Part shown: positions 44,318 to 53,440 of the stretch, piece by piece
Numbering within the stretch: the stretch's first letter is position 1
Layout of the letters: each line of letters opens with the position of its first letter
Assembly (NCBI GenBank): GCA_946478235.1
Contig: CAMLBF010000009.1
Location: 18,607-82,606, forward strand
DNA from: an uncultured Bartonella sp.
GTDB lineage: Bacteria; Pseudomonadota; Alphaproteobacteria; Rhizobiales; Rhizobiaceae
Direction of reading: 5' to 3'
Length of the DNA: 64,000 bases
Made by a program: the position numbers and the translations under genes
Notes under the pieces: model-generated
Told to the model about the DNA's origin: nothing
What the model saw: the letters and a program-made list of their open reading frames with translations, nothing else
Databases searched by the model: none

Positions 44318-45850
44318 ATGGCGTTCGATTGGCATTATACATTCGGCCTGCTTGTGGATTCAAATTTCTGGTTTGCAACATTATTGGTCATTGAACTGAG
44401 TGTTCTGAGTTGGCTTATAGCGGCAACTATTGGCTTTATTCTTGCTCAGGCAAAATTGTCCGATAAAACAGTTATTTCACTAGCGGCCAGTGGTTATATC
44501 TGGTTTTTCCGCAGTTTACCCTTATTGGTTCTGCTAATATTTGTATCCTGCCTACCACAGATATTTCCTTCAACGCGCACAATACTATCAAGCGCGTTCA
44601 TTACTGGGCTCATTTCGCTTGTACTAAGCGAAGCGGCATATATGGCAGAAATCCACCGTGGGGGGCTAATATCAGTTCCCCCTGGACAAACTGAAGCGGC
44701 AAAGTCGCTTGGCATTAAATTTTTCGGATTACAAAAACTGATTATTGTTCCGCAAGCGTTAAAAATATCTATGCCGACTTTGGCAAATGAATTTGTCACT
44801 ATCGTCAAGCTAACGTCGCTTGTTTCGGTCGTTTCATTGGCGGAAATTCTTGTCGTCGGCCAACGTCTTTACACGCAAAACTTTCTTGTTCTCGAAACGA
44901 TGGCGGCCGTGGCTTTTTATTACATTGCCATCGTCACGGTTTTTAGCGTGGCATTACGATGGATAGAAAAACGCAGTGATGTACGTTTCAAATCACAAAA
45001 AATCGGCACAATTGACGACGAAACAATTCGAAAACGCATTGGACAAAATCTGAAATTTTCGGATCTATCTCAACAAAATGACGCTATTTTAGCACTAGAC
45101 GCGCGTAAACTTTCAAAGTCTTATGGAACGCATAAAGTGCTATCCGATATAAACCTTGAAGTCAAAAATGGAGAGGTCATTTCAATTATCGGTCCTTCCG
45201 GTTCTGGAAAAACGACATTGATCCGTTTGCTCAACGGCTTGGAAAAAGCCAACCAAGGCGAAATTTTGCTACATGGCAAAAAGTTTATCCATGCCGAACA
45301 AAAACCTTCAGGGCATTTGACATTCTGGCAAGACCGCTCAATGATTGTTGACATTGGCATGGTTTTTCAGAGCTTCAATCTTTTTCATCATCTCACCGTG
45401 CTCGATAATGTATTGCTTGCCGCACTTTATCATAAGCGAGGAACACGGGTGCAATTGACACCCTATGCCTATGCATATCTCGATAAAGTTGGCATGGCAC
45501 ATCATGCTTTAAAATATCCTCACCAATTGTCTGGCGGTCAACAACAACGCGTTGCAATTGCCAGAACGATGATGATGCAACCGAAAATTATTCTTTTCGA
45601 CGAGCCAACATCTGCTCTTGATCCAGAAATGGTCGGCGAAGTGCTCGAAGTCATCAAAAAACTTGCACAGGCTGGCACTACTTTGGTGATCGTTACCCAC
45701 GAAATGAGGTTTGCTTTCGATATTTCCGACAGGATCATTTTTATGGAAAACGGTTCCATCATTTGTGACTCCACACCGGAAGTATTGTTGGGAGGATCCG
45801 TTTTGCGTGTCAAAAAATTCCTTCAAACCAGCGGTTTAATAACAGGATAA
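44318..45850 (+). CDS. Fused ABC transporter permease and ATPase
   Basis: A 510-residue single polypeptide with two ABC functions. Residues 1-225 form a HisM/GlnP-type permease with about five helices and the EAA loop EAAKSLGIKFFGLQKLIIVPQ (written as EAAKSLGIKFFGLQK). After a linker (about 226-262) the ATPase has Walker A GPSGSGKTT (about 292-300), the Q-loop in MVFQSFNLF, signature LSGGQQQR (about 404), Walker B IILFDEPTSALDP and H-loop VTHEM. No frameshift or internal start separates them. Such permease-ATPase fusions occur but are uncommon among polar amino-acid transporters. As a homodimer it would supply all membrane and ATPase parts of an importer. The gene follows the binding protein by 23 bp. 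Confidence 0.9.
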   Translation: MAFDWHYTFGLLVDSNFWFATLLVIELSVLSWLIAATIGFILAQAKLSDKTVISLAASGYIWFFRSLPLLVLLIFVSCLPQIFPSTRTILSSAFITGLISLVLSEAAYMAEIHRGGLISVPPGQTEAAKSLGIKFFGLQKLIIVPQALKISMPTLANEFVTIVKLTSLVSVVSLAEILVVGQRLYTQNFLVLETMAAVAFYYIAIVTVFSVALRWIEKRSDVRFKSQKIGTIDDETIRKRIGQNLKFSDLSQQNDAILALDARKLSKSYGTHKVLSDINLEVKNGEVISIIGPSGSGKTTLIRLLNGLEKANQGEILLHGKKFIHAEQKPSGHLTFWQDRSMIVDIGMVFQSFNLFHHLTVLDNVLLAALYHKRGTRVQLTPYAYAYLDKVGMAHHALKYPHQLSGGQQQRVAIARTMMMQPKIILFDEPTSALDPEMVGEVLEVIKKLAQAGTTLVIVTHEMRFAFDISDRIIFMENGSIICDSTPEVLLGGSVLRVKKFLQTSGLITG

Positions 45851-45854
45851 AAAT

Positions 45855-46541
45855 ATGACAAAAGAATCCGCTTCTATCAGAATTAGTGCTGCAATACGTG
45901 AAGACATTTTTCGTGGGCAGCTTCTTTCCGGTACCAGCCTTATCGAAACAGAACTCACGGAAAAATACAAAGTTTCGCGCAATACATTGCGCGAAGCCTT
46001 CCAATTGCTACACATGCAAGGCTTAGTCACACAGGAAAGAAACAAAAGTGTCCGCATACGGCGAATGACGCTCGCTGATATGAAAGATATTTTTGTTGTT
46101 CGGCGTCTTCTTGAACTCTCCGCGCTCGATCATCAGGAAGGCATCACCACTGAATGGCTTGATAAGATGAGACAACTGATCGCTTGCGAAGAAAAAGCCG
46201 TTGTTTCTTCTCAGGCAAAAAGTATCGGAACATACAGTCTTATTTTTCACCAGCATATTGTAACACTGCACAAAAGCGAACGCATTGATCAAATGTTTTC
46301 GACGATCATTCCTCAATTGCGTTTGATCTTCATTTCCGGTCCGCTTGAATTATCGTTTCAAACACAATGGGTGAAACGTGAATTCGAGATTTGGCAACTG
46401 TTATCGACCAATCAATTCGACAAAGCGAAACAAGCCTTGAGCGACTATCTCGATGACTCTGAAAAATATCTCATCACATCTTCAATTGATGATGAACAAC
46501 CACTTGAAAGCTTATTAATGGAGGTAAATTATGGCTTATAG
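45855..46541 (+). CDS. GntR family (FadR/FCD subfamily) transcription regulator
   Basis: A 228-residue regulator, probably of its own operon. The winged helix (about residues 10-75) has IREDIFRGQLLSGTSLIETEL and KYKVSRNTLREAFQLLHMQGLV (given as SRNTLREAFQLLHMQG). The FCD ligand domain (about 85-215) shows FVVRRLLELSAL and FHQHIVTLHKSERI, with histidine and acidic residues that may bind a metal. It starts 4 bp after the fused transporter gene and overlaps the next gene by 11 bp. The compound it senses is probably the one the transporter imports. Confidence 0.9.
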   Translation: MTKESASIRISAAIREDIFRGQLLSGTSLIETELTEKYKVSRNTLREAFQLLHMQGLVTQERNKSVRIRRMTLADMKDIFVVRRLLELSALDHQEGITTEWLDKMRQLIACEEKAVVSSQAKSIGTYSLIFHQHIVTLHKSERIDQMFSTIIPQLRLIFISGPLELSFQTQWVKREFEIWQLLSTNQFDKAKQALSDYLDDSEKYLITSSIDDEQPLESLLMEVNYGL

Positions 46542-47409
46542 GGAAGCTGCTTACAGAGCCGAAGAAGGATCGGCACTAACGGTTGATAAAGAATTTTATG
46601 ACCGTATTGCCCGCGCGGTGGGACCCGATACACTTATTGATGAAATTGTCATTCCGATACGGGACGCGAAAGCATGGAAAGTTCCAGCTGGTCATGTCTT
46701 CCGCGTAAAAACTTTGGAAGGCCCGCAAGTTGGCGATTTTAATATATGGTCATCTGATGATCCTCGTGAACGTATGTGGGCGGCACGGACACGGCAATTA
46801 CAACGGGCTCATGTCAGCACTTATGACCGTTTATGGTCGAATTTACCGTTTATCCGCCCAATGGTAACCATTATAGAAGACACGCTGGCAAATTATGGTG
46901 TTGATGAGGACGGTGGCAGAATTCATGACCTTCTCGGCACACGGTGTGACCCTTATGTAAACAGATTATTGACCGGCAAAGATTTTAACTTTCATTGCCA
47001 TTCAAATTTAACACGTGCGGTATTGCCACTCGGTCTTACTGAATTTGATGTCCATGATGTGCTTAATATCTTCCAATGCACAGGTCTTAACAGCGATGAC
47101 CAGTATTTTATGAAAGACTGCCCAGCAAAACCAGGTGACCATTTGACATTTTTTACAGAAATCAATGTTTTATGTGCATTGTCATGTTGCCCAGGAGGAG
47201 ACCTTTCCATTGATCTGTGGGGACCAGATGCGCGCGATCCGCTGGAAACGTGTCATCCTATTGGTATTGAAATACACAAAGTAGACAAAGCGCTTCTTGA
47301 GGGCTGGAAACAGCCAGAACGTTCGCCTTATGCAGGTTTCCACGGGCTAAAGCTCGATTCGGTTGACTGGGAAAACCGCAAAAAACAGTTATCGGGTTGT
47401 GGTTGTTAA
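46531..47409 (+). CDS. DUF1989 (urea carboxylase-associated) family protein
   Basis: A 292-residue protein whose core WKVPAGHVFRVKTLEGPQVGD (given as VPAGHVFRVKTLEGPQVGD), FNIW, ERMWAARTRQLQ, CDPYVNRLLTG, NFHCHSNLTRAV, VHDVLNIFQCTGL and CPAKPGDHLTFFTEINVLCALSCCPGGD (given as CPAKPGDHLTFF and ALSCCPGGDLS) matches the DUF1989 family. Members usually occur as pairs beside guanidine or urea carboxylase; here a single copy follows an amino-acid importer and a GntR regulator, with no carboxylase in the window. Several conserved Cys, His and Asp residues suggest a metalloenzyme, and SGCGC ends the chain. Its reaction is not known. Start ATG 46531 has GGAGG upstream. Confidence 0.85.
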   Translation: MAYREAAYRAEEGSALTVDKEFYDRIARAVGPDTLIDEIVIPIRDAKAWKVPAGHVFRVKTLEGPQVGDFNIWSSDDPRERMWAARTRQLQRAHVSTYDRLWSNLPFIRPMVTIIEDTLANYGVDEDGGRIHDLLGTRCDPYVNRLLTGKDFNFHCHSNLTRAVLPLGLTEFDVHDVLNIFQCTGLNSDDQYFMKDCPAKPGDHLTFFTEINVLCALSCCPGGDLSIDLWGPDARDPLETCHPIGIEIHKVDKALLEGWKQPERSPYAGFHGLKLDSVDWENRKKQLSGCGC

Positions 47410-47450
47410 GTTTGCAATAATTCGACGACTTTATCACTAAAGTAAAATTA

Positions 47451-47486
47451 AAAGATTGAGCCACAAAGACACTCGGCTCAATCTTT
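47451..47486. terminator. Bidirectional hairpin between the DUF1989 gene and dnaQ
   Basis: AAAGATTGAGCC pairs perfectly with GGCTCAATCTTT around a 12-base loop and overlaps the dnaQ stop codon. T-rich flanks occur on both sides (TTTAATG rightward; TTTTAATTTTAC leftward). Confidence 0.8.
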
Positions 47487-48179
47487 AATGTGGCTCCACA
47501 TGGCATTTTCGCCAATTTTTGTAAGCAAAGCATCATGGGCTGCCTTGTCTGCTTCGCTTAATCGACTTGGCAATGGTTGAGGGCGCGCTTTCAGAACAAT
47601 TTTACCCTGACCCTCATTTTCGTTGGATTTTCTGTCGGTATTTACGCCACCAAAACCCAATGCACCCTGTTTGCCACCAATAAGCTCAATATAAACATCT
47701 GCCAGAATTTCAGAGTCGAGCAATGCACCGTGAAGGGTACGGCGTGAATTATCTATGCCGAAACGTTTACACAAAGCATCCAAAGAATTTGGCCCCATGG
47801 GAAATTTTCTTCGTGCCATGGCCAATGTGTCGATAATACGATCAACACTAATCAATGGTTTGTTTATTCTACCAAGTTCTGCATTGAGAAAGCCAAGGTC
47901 AAAACTGGCATTGTGGGCGATAAGTGTTGCGCCTTCGATAAAATTTAGAAAGTCATCGGCAACTTCTTCAAATTTTGGCTCATCTTTTAACCGTTCATTG
48001 GTCAATCCGTGAACTGCTACAACTTCATCTGGAATAATGACACCCTGAGGATTCAAATATACATGGAATGTTTTTCCCGTGAGATAGCGGTCGATCATTT
48101 CAACGCAACCGATTTCAACAACGCGGTCGGTTTCTTTATGAAGTCCCGTTGTTTCCGTATCAAAGATTATCTCACGCAT
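47478..48179 (-). CDS. dnaQ: DNA polymerase III epsilon subunit (proofreading exonuclease)
   Basis: A 233-residue DEDDh exonuclease. The catalytic residues are in IIFDTETTGL (Asp, Glu; residues 4-13), LIAHNASFDLGFL (Asp near 97) and LHGALLDSEILADVYIEL (His and Asp near 154-159), so the nuclease is intact. The C-terminal segment after 180 would bind the alpha subunit. It is the last gene of the leftward block coaE-dnaQ order, with a 252-bp gap to coaE. This position near the origin is conserved in alphaproteobacteria. Confidence 0.96.
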   Translation of the reverse strand: MREIIFDTETTGLHKETDRVVEIGCVEMIDRYLTGKTFHVYLNPQGVIIPDEVVAVHGLTNERLKDEPKFEEVADDFLNFIEGATLIAHNASFDLGFLNAELGRINKPLISVDRIIDTLAMARRKFPMGPNSLDALCKRFGIDNSRRTLHGALLDSEILADVYIELIGGKQGALGFGGVNTDRKSNENEGQGKIVLKARPQPLPSRLSEADKAAHDALLTKIGENAMWSHIKD

Positions 48180-48431
48180 AAAAACAGCTTTCTTTTGTAT
48201 CCTATCGAAAGTTTATAAATGAAGTTCAGAATTGCATAGTGGTTTTATCCACTTTCGCAATATTTTGTCACAATAAACCTAACTGGCACGCGATCTGAAA
48301 CTCTATTTCAGACATTTTCTGTCATAGGCCGTTTTAATGCACAATTGTGTAAAATAGGCTGTCCCTCTCATCAATTCTGCCAAGGAAAACTGCCTTTTAA
48401 CACGACCGAGCAGGGTCAGTATGCCCCTTTA

Positions 48432-49022
48432 TCAACGTCCACCCATTAAATGGCTAATAATGTTATCGACTTCGTTTTCAGCATATTCCAAGCCCTTACT
48501 GGTATCGATGATAAAATCAGCTCTCATACGTTTTTCGTTATCTGGTATTTGACGGGCTAACACTGCCTGAAATTTTTCTTCTGTCCAACCATCGCGCTGC
48601 AACACTCGTTGACGTTGTATCTCCAAAGGTGCTGAAACAACGGCAATTTTATTAACCCGTTCCAGCCCACCCGTTTCAAACAATAAAGGTATATCAAGCA
48701 CAACAAGCTTGTCGCCATTTTCACGGTGTGTTGCAACAAAGGCATTTTCTTTTTCACGCACCAATGGGTGAATAATCTTTTCCAATGAAACAAGCTTTGC
48801 AGGCTCTTGCACAATTTGCCGTGAAATCTTAGCCCGATCTATGTGATTATCAGTCAAGCAATCATCAAAAATTGCTGTAATGCGTTTTATAACACTTTCG
48901 TCCTGATAGAGCTGATGCACCGTTTCATCGGCATCATAAACAGGAATACCCTTCTGTTTGAAGAATTTTGCTGTCGTGGATTTTCCCATGCCGATTGAGC
49001 CGGTAAGCCCTAGAACAATCAT
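48432..49022 (-). CDS. coaE: Dephospho-CoA kinase
   Basis: A 196-residue kinase completing coenzyme A synthesis by phosphorylating the 3'-hydroxyl of dephospho-CoA. The P-loop [12 protein letters not shown] (residues 5-16), [10 protein letters not shown] (about 30-39), HPLVREKE and [10 protein letters not shown] (about 105-114) are all family marks. Its ATG overlaps the aroE stop by four bases, so it is translationally coupled with aroE, as in other alphaproteobacteria. Confidence 0.96.
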   Translation of the reverse strand: MIVLGLTGSIGMGKSTTAKFFKQKGIPVYDADETVHQLYQDESVIKRITAIFDDCLTDNHIDRAKISRQIVQEPAKLVSLEKIIHPLVREKENAFVATHRENGDKLVVLDIPLLFETGGLERVNKIAVVSAPLEIQRQRVLQRDGWTEEKFQAVLARQIPDNEKRMRADFIIDTSKGLEYAENEVDNIISHLMGGR

Positions 49023-49882
49023 TTTTCACCCATACTACGCAATATTTCTGATCTTAATTGTTCATCAACTTCTGGTCTAACACCATACCAACGTTCAAAT
49101 CCAGGTACTGCCTGATGTAACAACATACCAATACCATCAACCGTTTTGAGTCCAAGCTTTTGTGCTTGTGCTAAAATAGGCGTAATAAGTGGCGTATAAA
49201 CAATATCTGTAACAAGGGCTGTAGGCTTGGCGGAATCGAGATTGATAAAGGTTTCATTGCCAGGTGTATTAAATCTGTTTTCCATTCCAAGAGATGTTGT
49301 ATTGACGATAAAATCGACCTCGCGCACCAAACTATCCAATTTATCCCATAAATGGGCTTGAACAGGTTTACCAAAATGCTCGGCAAGTTCATCAGCACGG
49401 GCTTTTGTACGGTTAACCAGATAAATACGGTCAAAACCACGTTGTTTCAAAGTATAGATAACAGCGCGTGATGCTCCACCTGCACCGATTACCAAAGCGG
49501 TACCGCCTGCCCAACCCGGTGCAAAGTCATCAAGATTAGCGGCAAATCCATAACCATCCGTGTTGGTTGCGCAAAGACGCCTGTTTTCAAACCACAATGT
49601 ATTGGCCGCACCAATTGTTGTTGCAATGGCATCCCTTTTTTCCGCAAGGCGAAAAGCTTCACTTTTATGCGGTATTGTAACATTACCTCCACAAAAGCCC
49701 TGATTTTGCAGTGTATTGATAAAGTTGGAAAACTCTTCCGGCGCTACTTCTATCGGATCATACTGACCAGATATATTATATTTTTTCAGCCAGAAACGAT
49801 GGATTTGTGGCGAACGTGAATGGAGTACTGGATAGCCTGTTACAAAAGCGTGCGGAGCTTGATGATTTTTTTCATCTACCAT
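49019..49882 (-). CDS. aroE: Shikimate dehydrogenase
   Basis: A 287-residue NADP-dependent enzyme reducing 3-dehydroshikimate to shikimate. [18 protein letters not shown] (the shikimate-binding start with SxS), [14 protein letters not shown] with catalytic lysine (about residue 68), [10 protein letters not shown] (about 90-99), [15 protein letters not shown] (about 134-148) and NRTKARAD are seen. ATG 49882 begins 1 bp before the maf-like stop; a TTG at 49894 is the alternative. With aroB and aroK in the window, three shikimate steps are covered. Confidence 0.95.
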   Translation of the reverse strand: MVDEKNHQAPHAFVTGYPVLHSRSPQIHRFWLKKYNISGQYDPIEVAPEEFSNFINTLQNQGFCGGNVTIPHKSEAFRLAEKRDAIATTIGAANTLWFENRRLCATNTDGYGFAANLDDFAPGWAGGTALVIGAGGASRAVIYTLKQRGFDRIYLVNRTKARADELAEHFGKPVQAHLWDKLDSLVREVDFIVNTTSLGMENRFNTPGNETFINLDSAKPTALVTDIVYTPLITPILAQAQKLGLKTVDGIGMLLHQAVPGFERWYGVRPEVDEQLRSEILRSMGEK

Positions 49883-49883
49883 C

Positions 49884-50480
49884 TTATTTATCAATGATTC
49901 CCAATATACGAAGATTTTTTAACAATACCAAAAGCGGTAAGCCAATTATTGTAAAATAATCGCCTTCAATTTTTTCAAACAATTGGATACCTTCACCCTC
50001 TATCTGATAGGTACCTACACTTCCCAATATCTTTTCACCAACATTTGCAAGATAATGTTGTATAAATTTGTCTGAAAGCGCGCGCATTTTCATGGACGCT
50101 GTAGCAACATCTGCCGCGATCACTTCACCATTTTTTACCAGAACAATTCCGCTATGAAGATAATGTGTTTTGCCTGAAAGCGCGGTAAGCCGGTGGTAAG
50201 CTTCCTCCAAATTAGGTGCTTTATGAAGAACTTGTCCTTCAAATTCCAGCGTTTGATCGCACCCGATAATGACGGATTGAGGAATTCGGCGGGATACATC
50301 TTTTGCTTTCGCTTCCGCCAATTTCAGTGCCAATTCTTTCGGTGTAATATCGCCGAAAGTTGCATCCAATTGTCTTTCGTCAATTTCAGCACCTTCAACA
50401 CCGAATGTTAAACCAGCATTTTTCAATAATTGCGCGCGAAAAGGGCTCAATGAAGCAAGAACGAGTGTGTTTTTATGCAT
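49884..50480 (-). CDS. Maf-like nucleotide pyrophosphatase
   Basis: A 198-residue Maf/HAM1-related protein that hydrolyses modified or canonical NTPs to monophosphates. [16 protein letters not shown] at residues 9-24, the EIDERQLDA segment, [17 protein letters not shown] (catalytic aspartate near 72) and [19 protein letters not shown] near the C-terminus agree with the YhdE/YceF family. The first motif reads [10 protein letters not shown], where many have SxSPRRxxLL, so it is nearer to the YceF-like branch. It lies between ppsR and aroE in the conserved origin-proximal block. Confidence 0.92.
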   Translation of the reverse strand: MHKNTLVLASLSPFRAQLLKNAGLTFGVEGAEIDERQLDATFGDITPKELALKLAEAKAKDVSRRIPQSVIIGCDQTLEFEGQVLHKAPNLEEAYHRLTALSGKTHYLHSGIVLVKNGEVIAADVATASMKMRALSDKFIQHYLANVGEKILGSVGTYQIEGEGIQLFEKIEGDYFTIIGLPLLVLLKNLRILGIIDK

Positions 50481-50503
50481 GATTATATCTTTTAAACAGA
50501 CTG

Positions 50504-51316
50504 TTACTCTTTTTGAGTACGGGCATATAATTCTAGGATAGCGGTGGCTGTCTCTTCAATTGAACGCCTTGTTACGTCTATCACTGGCCAGTTATTACGC
50601 GCACAAATTCTTCTCGCATAAATAAGTTCTTGGGCAATATTGCCGCGGTCGGTATAGCTTTCCGTCATAAGCCCACCACCAATTTCGCGGCTTTGTCTTA
50701 CCTGACTAATCCGCTCGGCAGATGCTATAAGCCCCACAATAAGAGAATTTTTAGCCTCGAATAATTCTGCTGGCGGTTCAACCGATGGTACAAGTGGAAC
50801 ATTGGCTGTTTTTATACCGCGATTAGCAAGGTAGATGCTGGTTGGTGTCTTTGATGTTCTTGAAATGCCGACAAGAATAACATCTGCATCAGACAGTCCA
50901 TCAGTCAATTGCCCGTCGTCATGATCCATTGTGTAATTCAGCGCTTCAATCCGTTTGAAATAATCGGCATTTAATTCATGTTGTGCACTGGCGCGCCGAT
51001 TTGCTGAAATTCCTAAATAAGAATGAAACGCTCTAAACAATGGATCAAGAACCGAAACGGCTGGGACACCAATTGCTTGGCAGGCAGAATCAAGTTCTTT
51101 AGCCATATGATCGTCAACAATTGTATAAAGAACAATGCCGGGTTCACGACCAATATGGGTGATAACCTCGCGTAATTGCGCATCATTACGAATCATCGGA
51201 TAGATATGCTCTATCGCCCGCGCTTCTTCATATTGTGATGCAACGGCTCTTGCTGCAGCGATTAGAGTTTCCCCAGTTGCGTCAGAAATCATATATAAAT
51301 GGAAGTCCATTTTCAT
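50504..51316 (-). CDS. ppsR: Pyruvate phosphate dikinase regulatory protein (kinase/phosphorylase, DUF299)
   Basis: A 270-residue bifunctional regulator that phosphorylates PPDK or PEP synthase with ADP and reverses it with phosphate. [12 protein letters not shown] (residues 7-18), the P-loop-like [18 protein letters not shown] (about 146-163) and [13 protein letters not shown] (about 164-176) are diagnostic. It is the first gene left of the putative origin and reads away from it. The order ppsR-type gene / origin / hemE matches Caulobacter and rhizobial origins as I remember them. Confidence 0.94.
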   Translation of the reverse strand: MKMDFHLYMISDATGETLIAAARAVASQYEEARAIEHIYPMIRNDAQLREVITHIGREPGIVLYTIVDDHMAKELDSACQAIGVPAVSVLDPLFRAFHSYLGISANRRASAQHELNADYFKRIEALNYTMDHDDGQLTDGLSDADVILVGISRTSKTPTSIYLANRGIKTANVPLVPSVEPPAELFEAKNSLIVGLIASAERISQVRQSREIGGGLMTESYTDRGNIAQELIYARRICARNNWPVIDVTRRSIEETATAILELYARTQKE

Positions 51317-51739
51317 TTTTTTTCACATGATTCACAGGTGGTTGTTGATAATAGTGCAAAGTATGTGTGCGTTTCCCACAATCTTAAAAATCAGAGGATA
51401 ACTCATGAATGTTATACACAACCTTGGAGGCTGTGGGAAAGTTAAAAGTTAATTTTTTAATTACGGGGATAACTTCCGTTGTGAGGCAATTTTTTTAAGA
51501 GATTAGCCGTAAAAATCTCATTCATTAAATAAATTGTTTTTATAAGATTATTTTCCATTTTTGATAATTTGCCAGCCATTGAATCATCAATTTGAAAAAT
51601 TATAAAAAAAATCCATGACTTTTGTGGAAAAAACTTGGTTAATAAATAATTAACAGTAAACACAGACTCTAAGAATCAGAATCCCTTTTTAAAAGTATTT
51701 CTTTCTTTAAAAGGCCTGTTGGAAAAGTGAGTGCATACA
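51317..51739. other. oriC: Putative chromosomal replication origin (oriC)
   Basis: The gap between divergent ppsR and hemE. DnaA-box-like sequences: TTATACACA (51412-51420), TTTCCCACA (51372-51380) and its complement TGTGGGAAA (51432-51440), TGTGGAAAA (51623-51631), TGATTCACA (51328-51336). Five GANTC (CcrM) sites at 51329, 51581, 51665, 51673 and 51679 are more than the one or two expected by chance. A perfect CtrA box TTAA-N7-TTAAC spans 51639-51654. The centre (about 51440-51620) is very AT-rich, suited to unwinding. hemE-linked origins are established in Caulobacter and Sinorhizobium. Genes on both sides run away from it, and parAB/parS lie nearby. Not experimentally shown here. Confidence 0.85.
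51639..51654 (+). promoter_or_regulatory. CtrA-type binding box in oriC
   Basis: TTAATAAATAATTAAC matches TTAA-N7-TTAAC exactly. In Caulobacter CtrA bound to such boxes in the origin blocks re-initiation; the same or hemE promoter control is possible here. Confidence 0.6.
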
Positions 51740-52765
51740 ATGACAAAAAAGGTCCTCGACGTTTTACAAGGAAAAAGAGTTTCATCACCACCCATTTGGT
51801 TGATGCGACAAGCAGGACGTTTTTTGCCTGAATATCGAAAAATTCGTGAACAAGCAGGAAGCTTTCTTAATCTGTGTTATAATCCTGAATTGGCATTTGA
51901 AGTGACAATGCAGCCTATTAGACGATTTGGTTTTGACGCTGCTATTCTGTTTTCTGATATTTTGGTTGTACCCCATGCATTGGGTCGAAATCTTCGTTTT
52001 GAAGAAGGTGAAGGTCCGATACTCGATCCTTTATCCTTAGATGACATTGCACGATTAAACGTTGAAAAGGCTCAGGATAGATTATCGGCAAGTTTTGAAA
52101 CATTGCGATTGTTGAAAAAGGGTTTACCTGAAGACACCACCCTCATTGGCTTTTGTGGTGCACCATGGACTGTGGCGACCTATATGATAGCTGGTCGTGG
52201 TACATCGGATCAGGCACCCGCCCGTTTATTTGGATTTCGTTATCGCCAAGAAATGAAGATGTTATTAGACAATCTTGCAGATGTTTCAGCAGATTATCTC
52301 ATACATCAGATTGAAGCTGGTGCAGATGTTGTACAGATTTTTGATTCTTGGGCGGGTATTCTTGATGAAGCAAGCTTTGAAGCCTATGCCATAGAACCCG
52401 TAAAACGTATGGTTAGCCGAATAAGGTCAGTCTATACAGACGTTCCTATTATAGGTTTTCCAAAAGGGGCTGGTGCGCTTTATAAGGATTATGCTGAAAA
52501 AACTGGTGTAACAGCTGTTGGCCTTGATTGGTCTGTACCAATTTCATTGGCTAAAGAGCTGCAGAAAAAAACACCTATTCAGGGAAACCTTGATCCATTA
52601 AGACTCGTTGCCGGTGGTGAAGCTTTGGATGATGGCGTTAAGGCTATTTTGAAACATTTAGCCAATGAGCCGCTGATATTTAATCTTGGTCATGGTATTC
52701 CACAACAAACACCGATAGAAAATGTGGAAAAACTAGTGAAACAAGTCAGGAGTTTTAATCAATGA
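51740..52765 (+). CDS. hemE: Uroporphyrinogen III decarboxylase
   Basis: A 341-residue enzyme converting uroporphyrinogen III to coproporphyrinogen [20 protein letters not shown] (about residues 18-34) with the catalytic arginines, [14 protein letters not shown] (about 71-84), [14 protein letters not shown] (about 137-150) and [11 protein letters not shown] near the C-terminus are all typical. Start is ATG 51740; GTG 51731 is in frame and closer to a GGAAAA, so three more residues are possible. First gene right of the origin, overlapping hemJ by 4 bases. Confidence 0.96.
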   Translation: MTKKVLDVLQGKRVSSPPIWLMRQAGRFLPEYRKIREQAGSFLNLCYNPELAFEVTMQPIRRFGFDAAILFSDILVVPHALGRNLRFEEGEGPILDPLSLDDIARLNVEKAQDRLSASFETLRLLKKGLPEDTTLIGFCGAPWTVATYMIAGRGTSDQAPARLFGFRYRQEMKMLLDNLADVSADYLIHQIEAGADVVQIFDSWAGILDEASFEAYAIEPVKRMVSRIRSVYTDVPIIGFPKGAGALYKDYAEKTGVTAVGLDWSVPISLAKELQKKTPIQGNLDPLRLVAGGEALDDGVKAILKHLANEPLIFNLGHGIPQQTPIENVEKLVKQVRSFNQ

Positions 52766-53307
52766 AATCGTCTCATAAACCTATGACGACAGGTACAATA
52801 TGGTTGCGTGCTGTTGTTTCAATATTGATAGTTGTTATAGTTTTGTGGGGGTTGTTTCACGTGAATCCAGACGATTATCCTAATGCTGTTTTATGGATAA
52901 AAGCGGTTCATGTTATAGCTGTTATAAGCTGGATGGCGGGAATGTTATATCTGCCACGATTATTTGTTTATCATTGCCGCGCAGAGATTGGTAGTCAACA
53001 ATCAGAAACGTTTAAAATTATGGAACGTCGCTTATTACGGGCTATAATCAATCCGGCAATGATCGTTTCATGGATAACTGGTTTATGGATGGCTTGGGAA
53101 GTTTACCAGTTTCATGGTGGTTGGTTACATTTCAAACTGACAGCCGTGGTTTTATTATCCGGTTTTCACGGTGTATTATCGCGTGGTGTGCGCCATTTTG
53201 CTGAAGATCGAAATAACTTTTCGGAAAAAACATGGCGTATTTTGAACGAAGTGCCAACCGTTTTGATGATAATCGCGGTTATTGCTGTGATTGTAAAACC
53301 GTTTTAA
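52762..53307 (+). CDS. hemJ: Protoporphyrinogen IX oxidase HemJ
   Basis: A 181-residue integral membrane enzyme oxidising protoporphyrinogen IX, with four to five helices (about residues 13-31, 44-64, 90-108, 121-140, 160-178). [25 protein letters not shown] carries the conserved histidine and arginine (given as [20 protein letters not shown]), and [16 protein letters not shown] holds the second conserved histidine and lysine. It is coupled to hemE by an ATGA overlap. A parS-like site lies in its coding sequence at 52853-52868. Confidence 0.94.
   Translation: MKSSHKPMTTGTIWLRAVVSILIVVIVLWGLFHVNPDDYPNAVLWIKAVHVIAVISWMAGMLYLPRLFVYHCRAEIGSQQSETFKIMERRLLRAIINPAMIVSWITGLWMAWEVYQFHGGWLHFKLTAVVLLSGFHGVLSRGVRHFAEDRNNFSEKTWRILNEVPTVLMIIAVIAVIVKPF
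52853..52868. other. parS: parS-like site inside hemJ
   Basis: TGTTTCACGTGAATCC matches 14 of 16 positions of the parS consensus; about 1.2 kb from the origin. Confidence 0.65.
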
Positions 53308-53440
53308 TGAAAACAACTTGATTTATCAAAAATTGAGGGATAACAGATAAGAAATTTTCTTTTTCTATTTTCCATGCTTTCCAAAAATTGGAACAATCAA
53401 ATGGAAAATGGCTCTCCATCTACAATAAGAGCAGATATTT

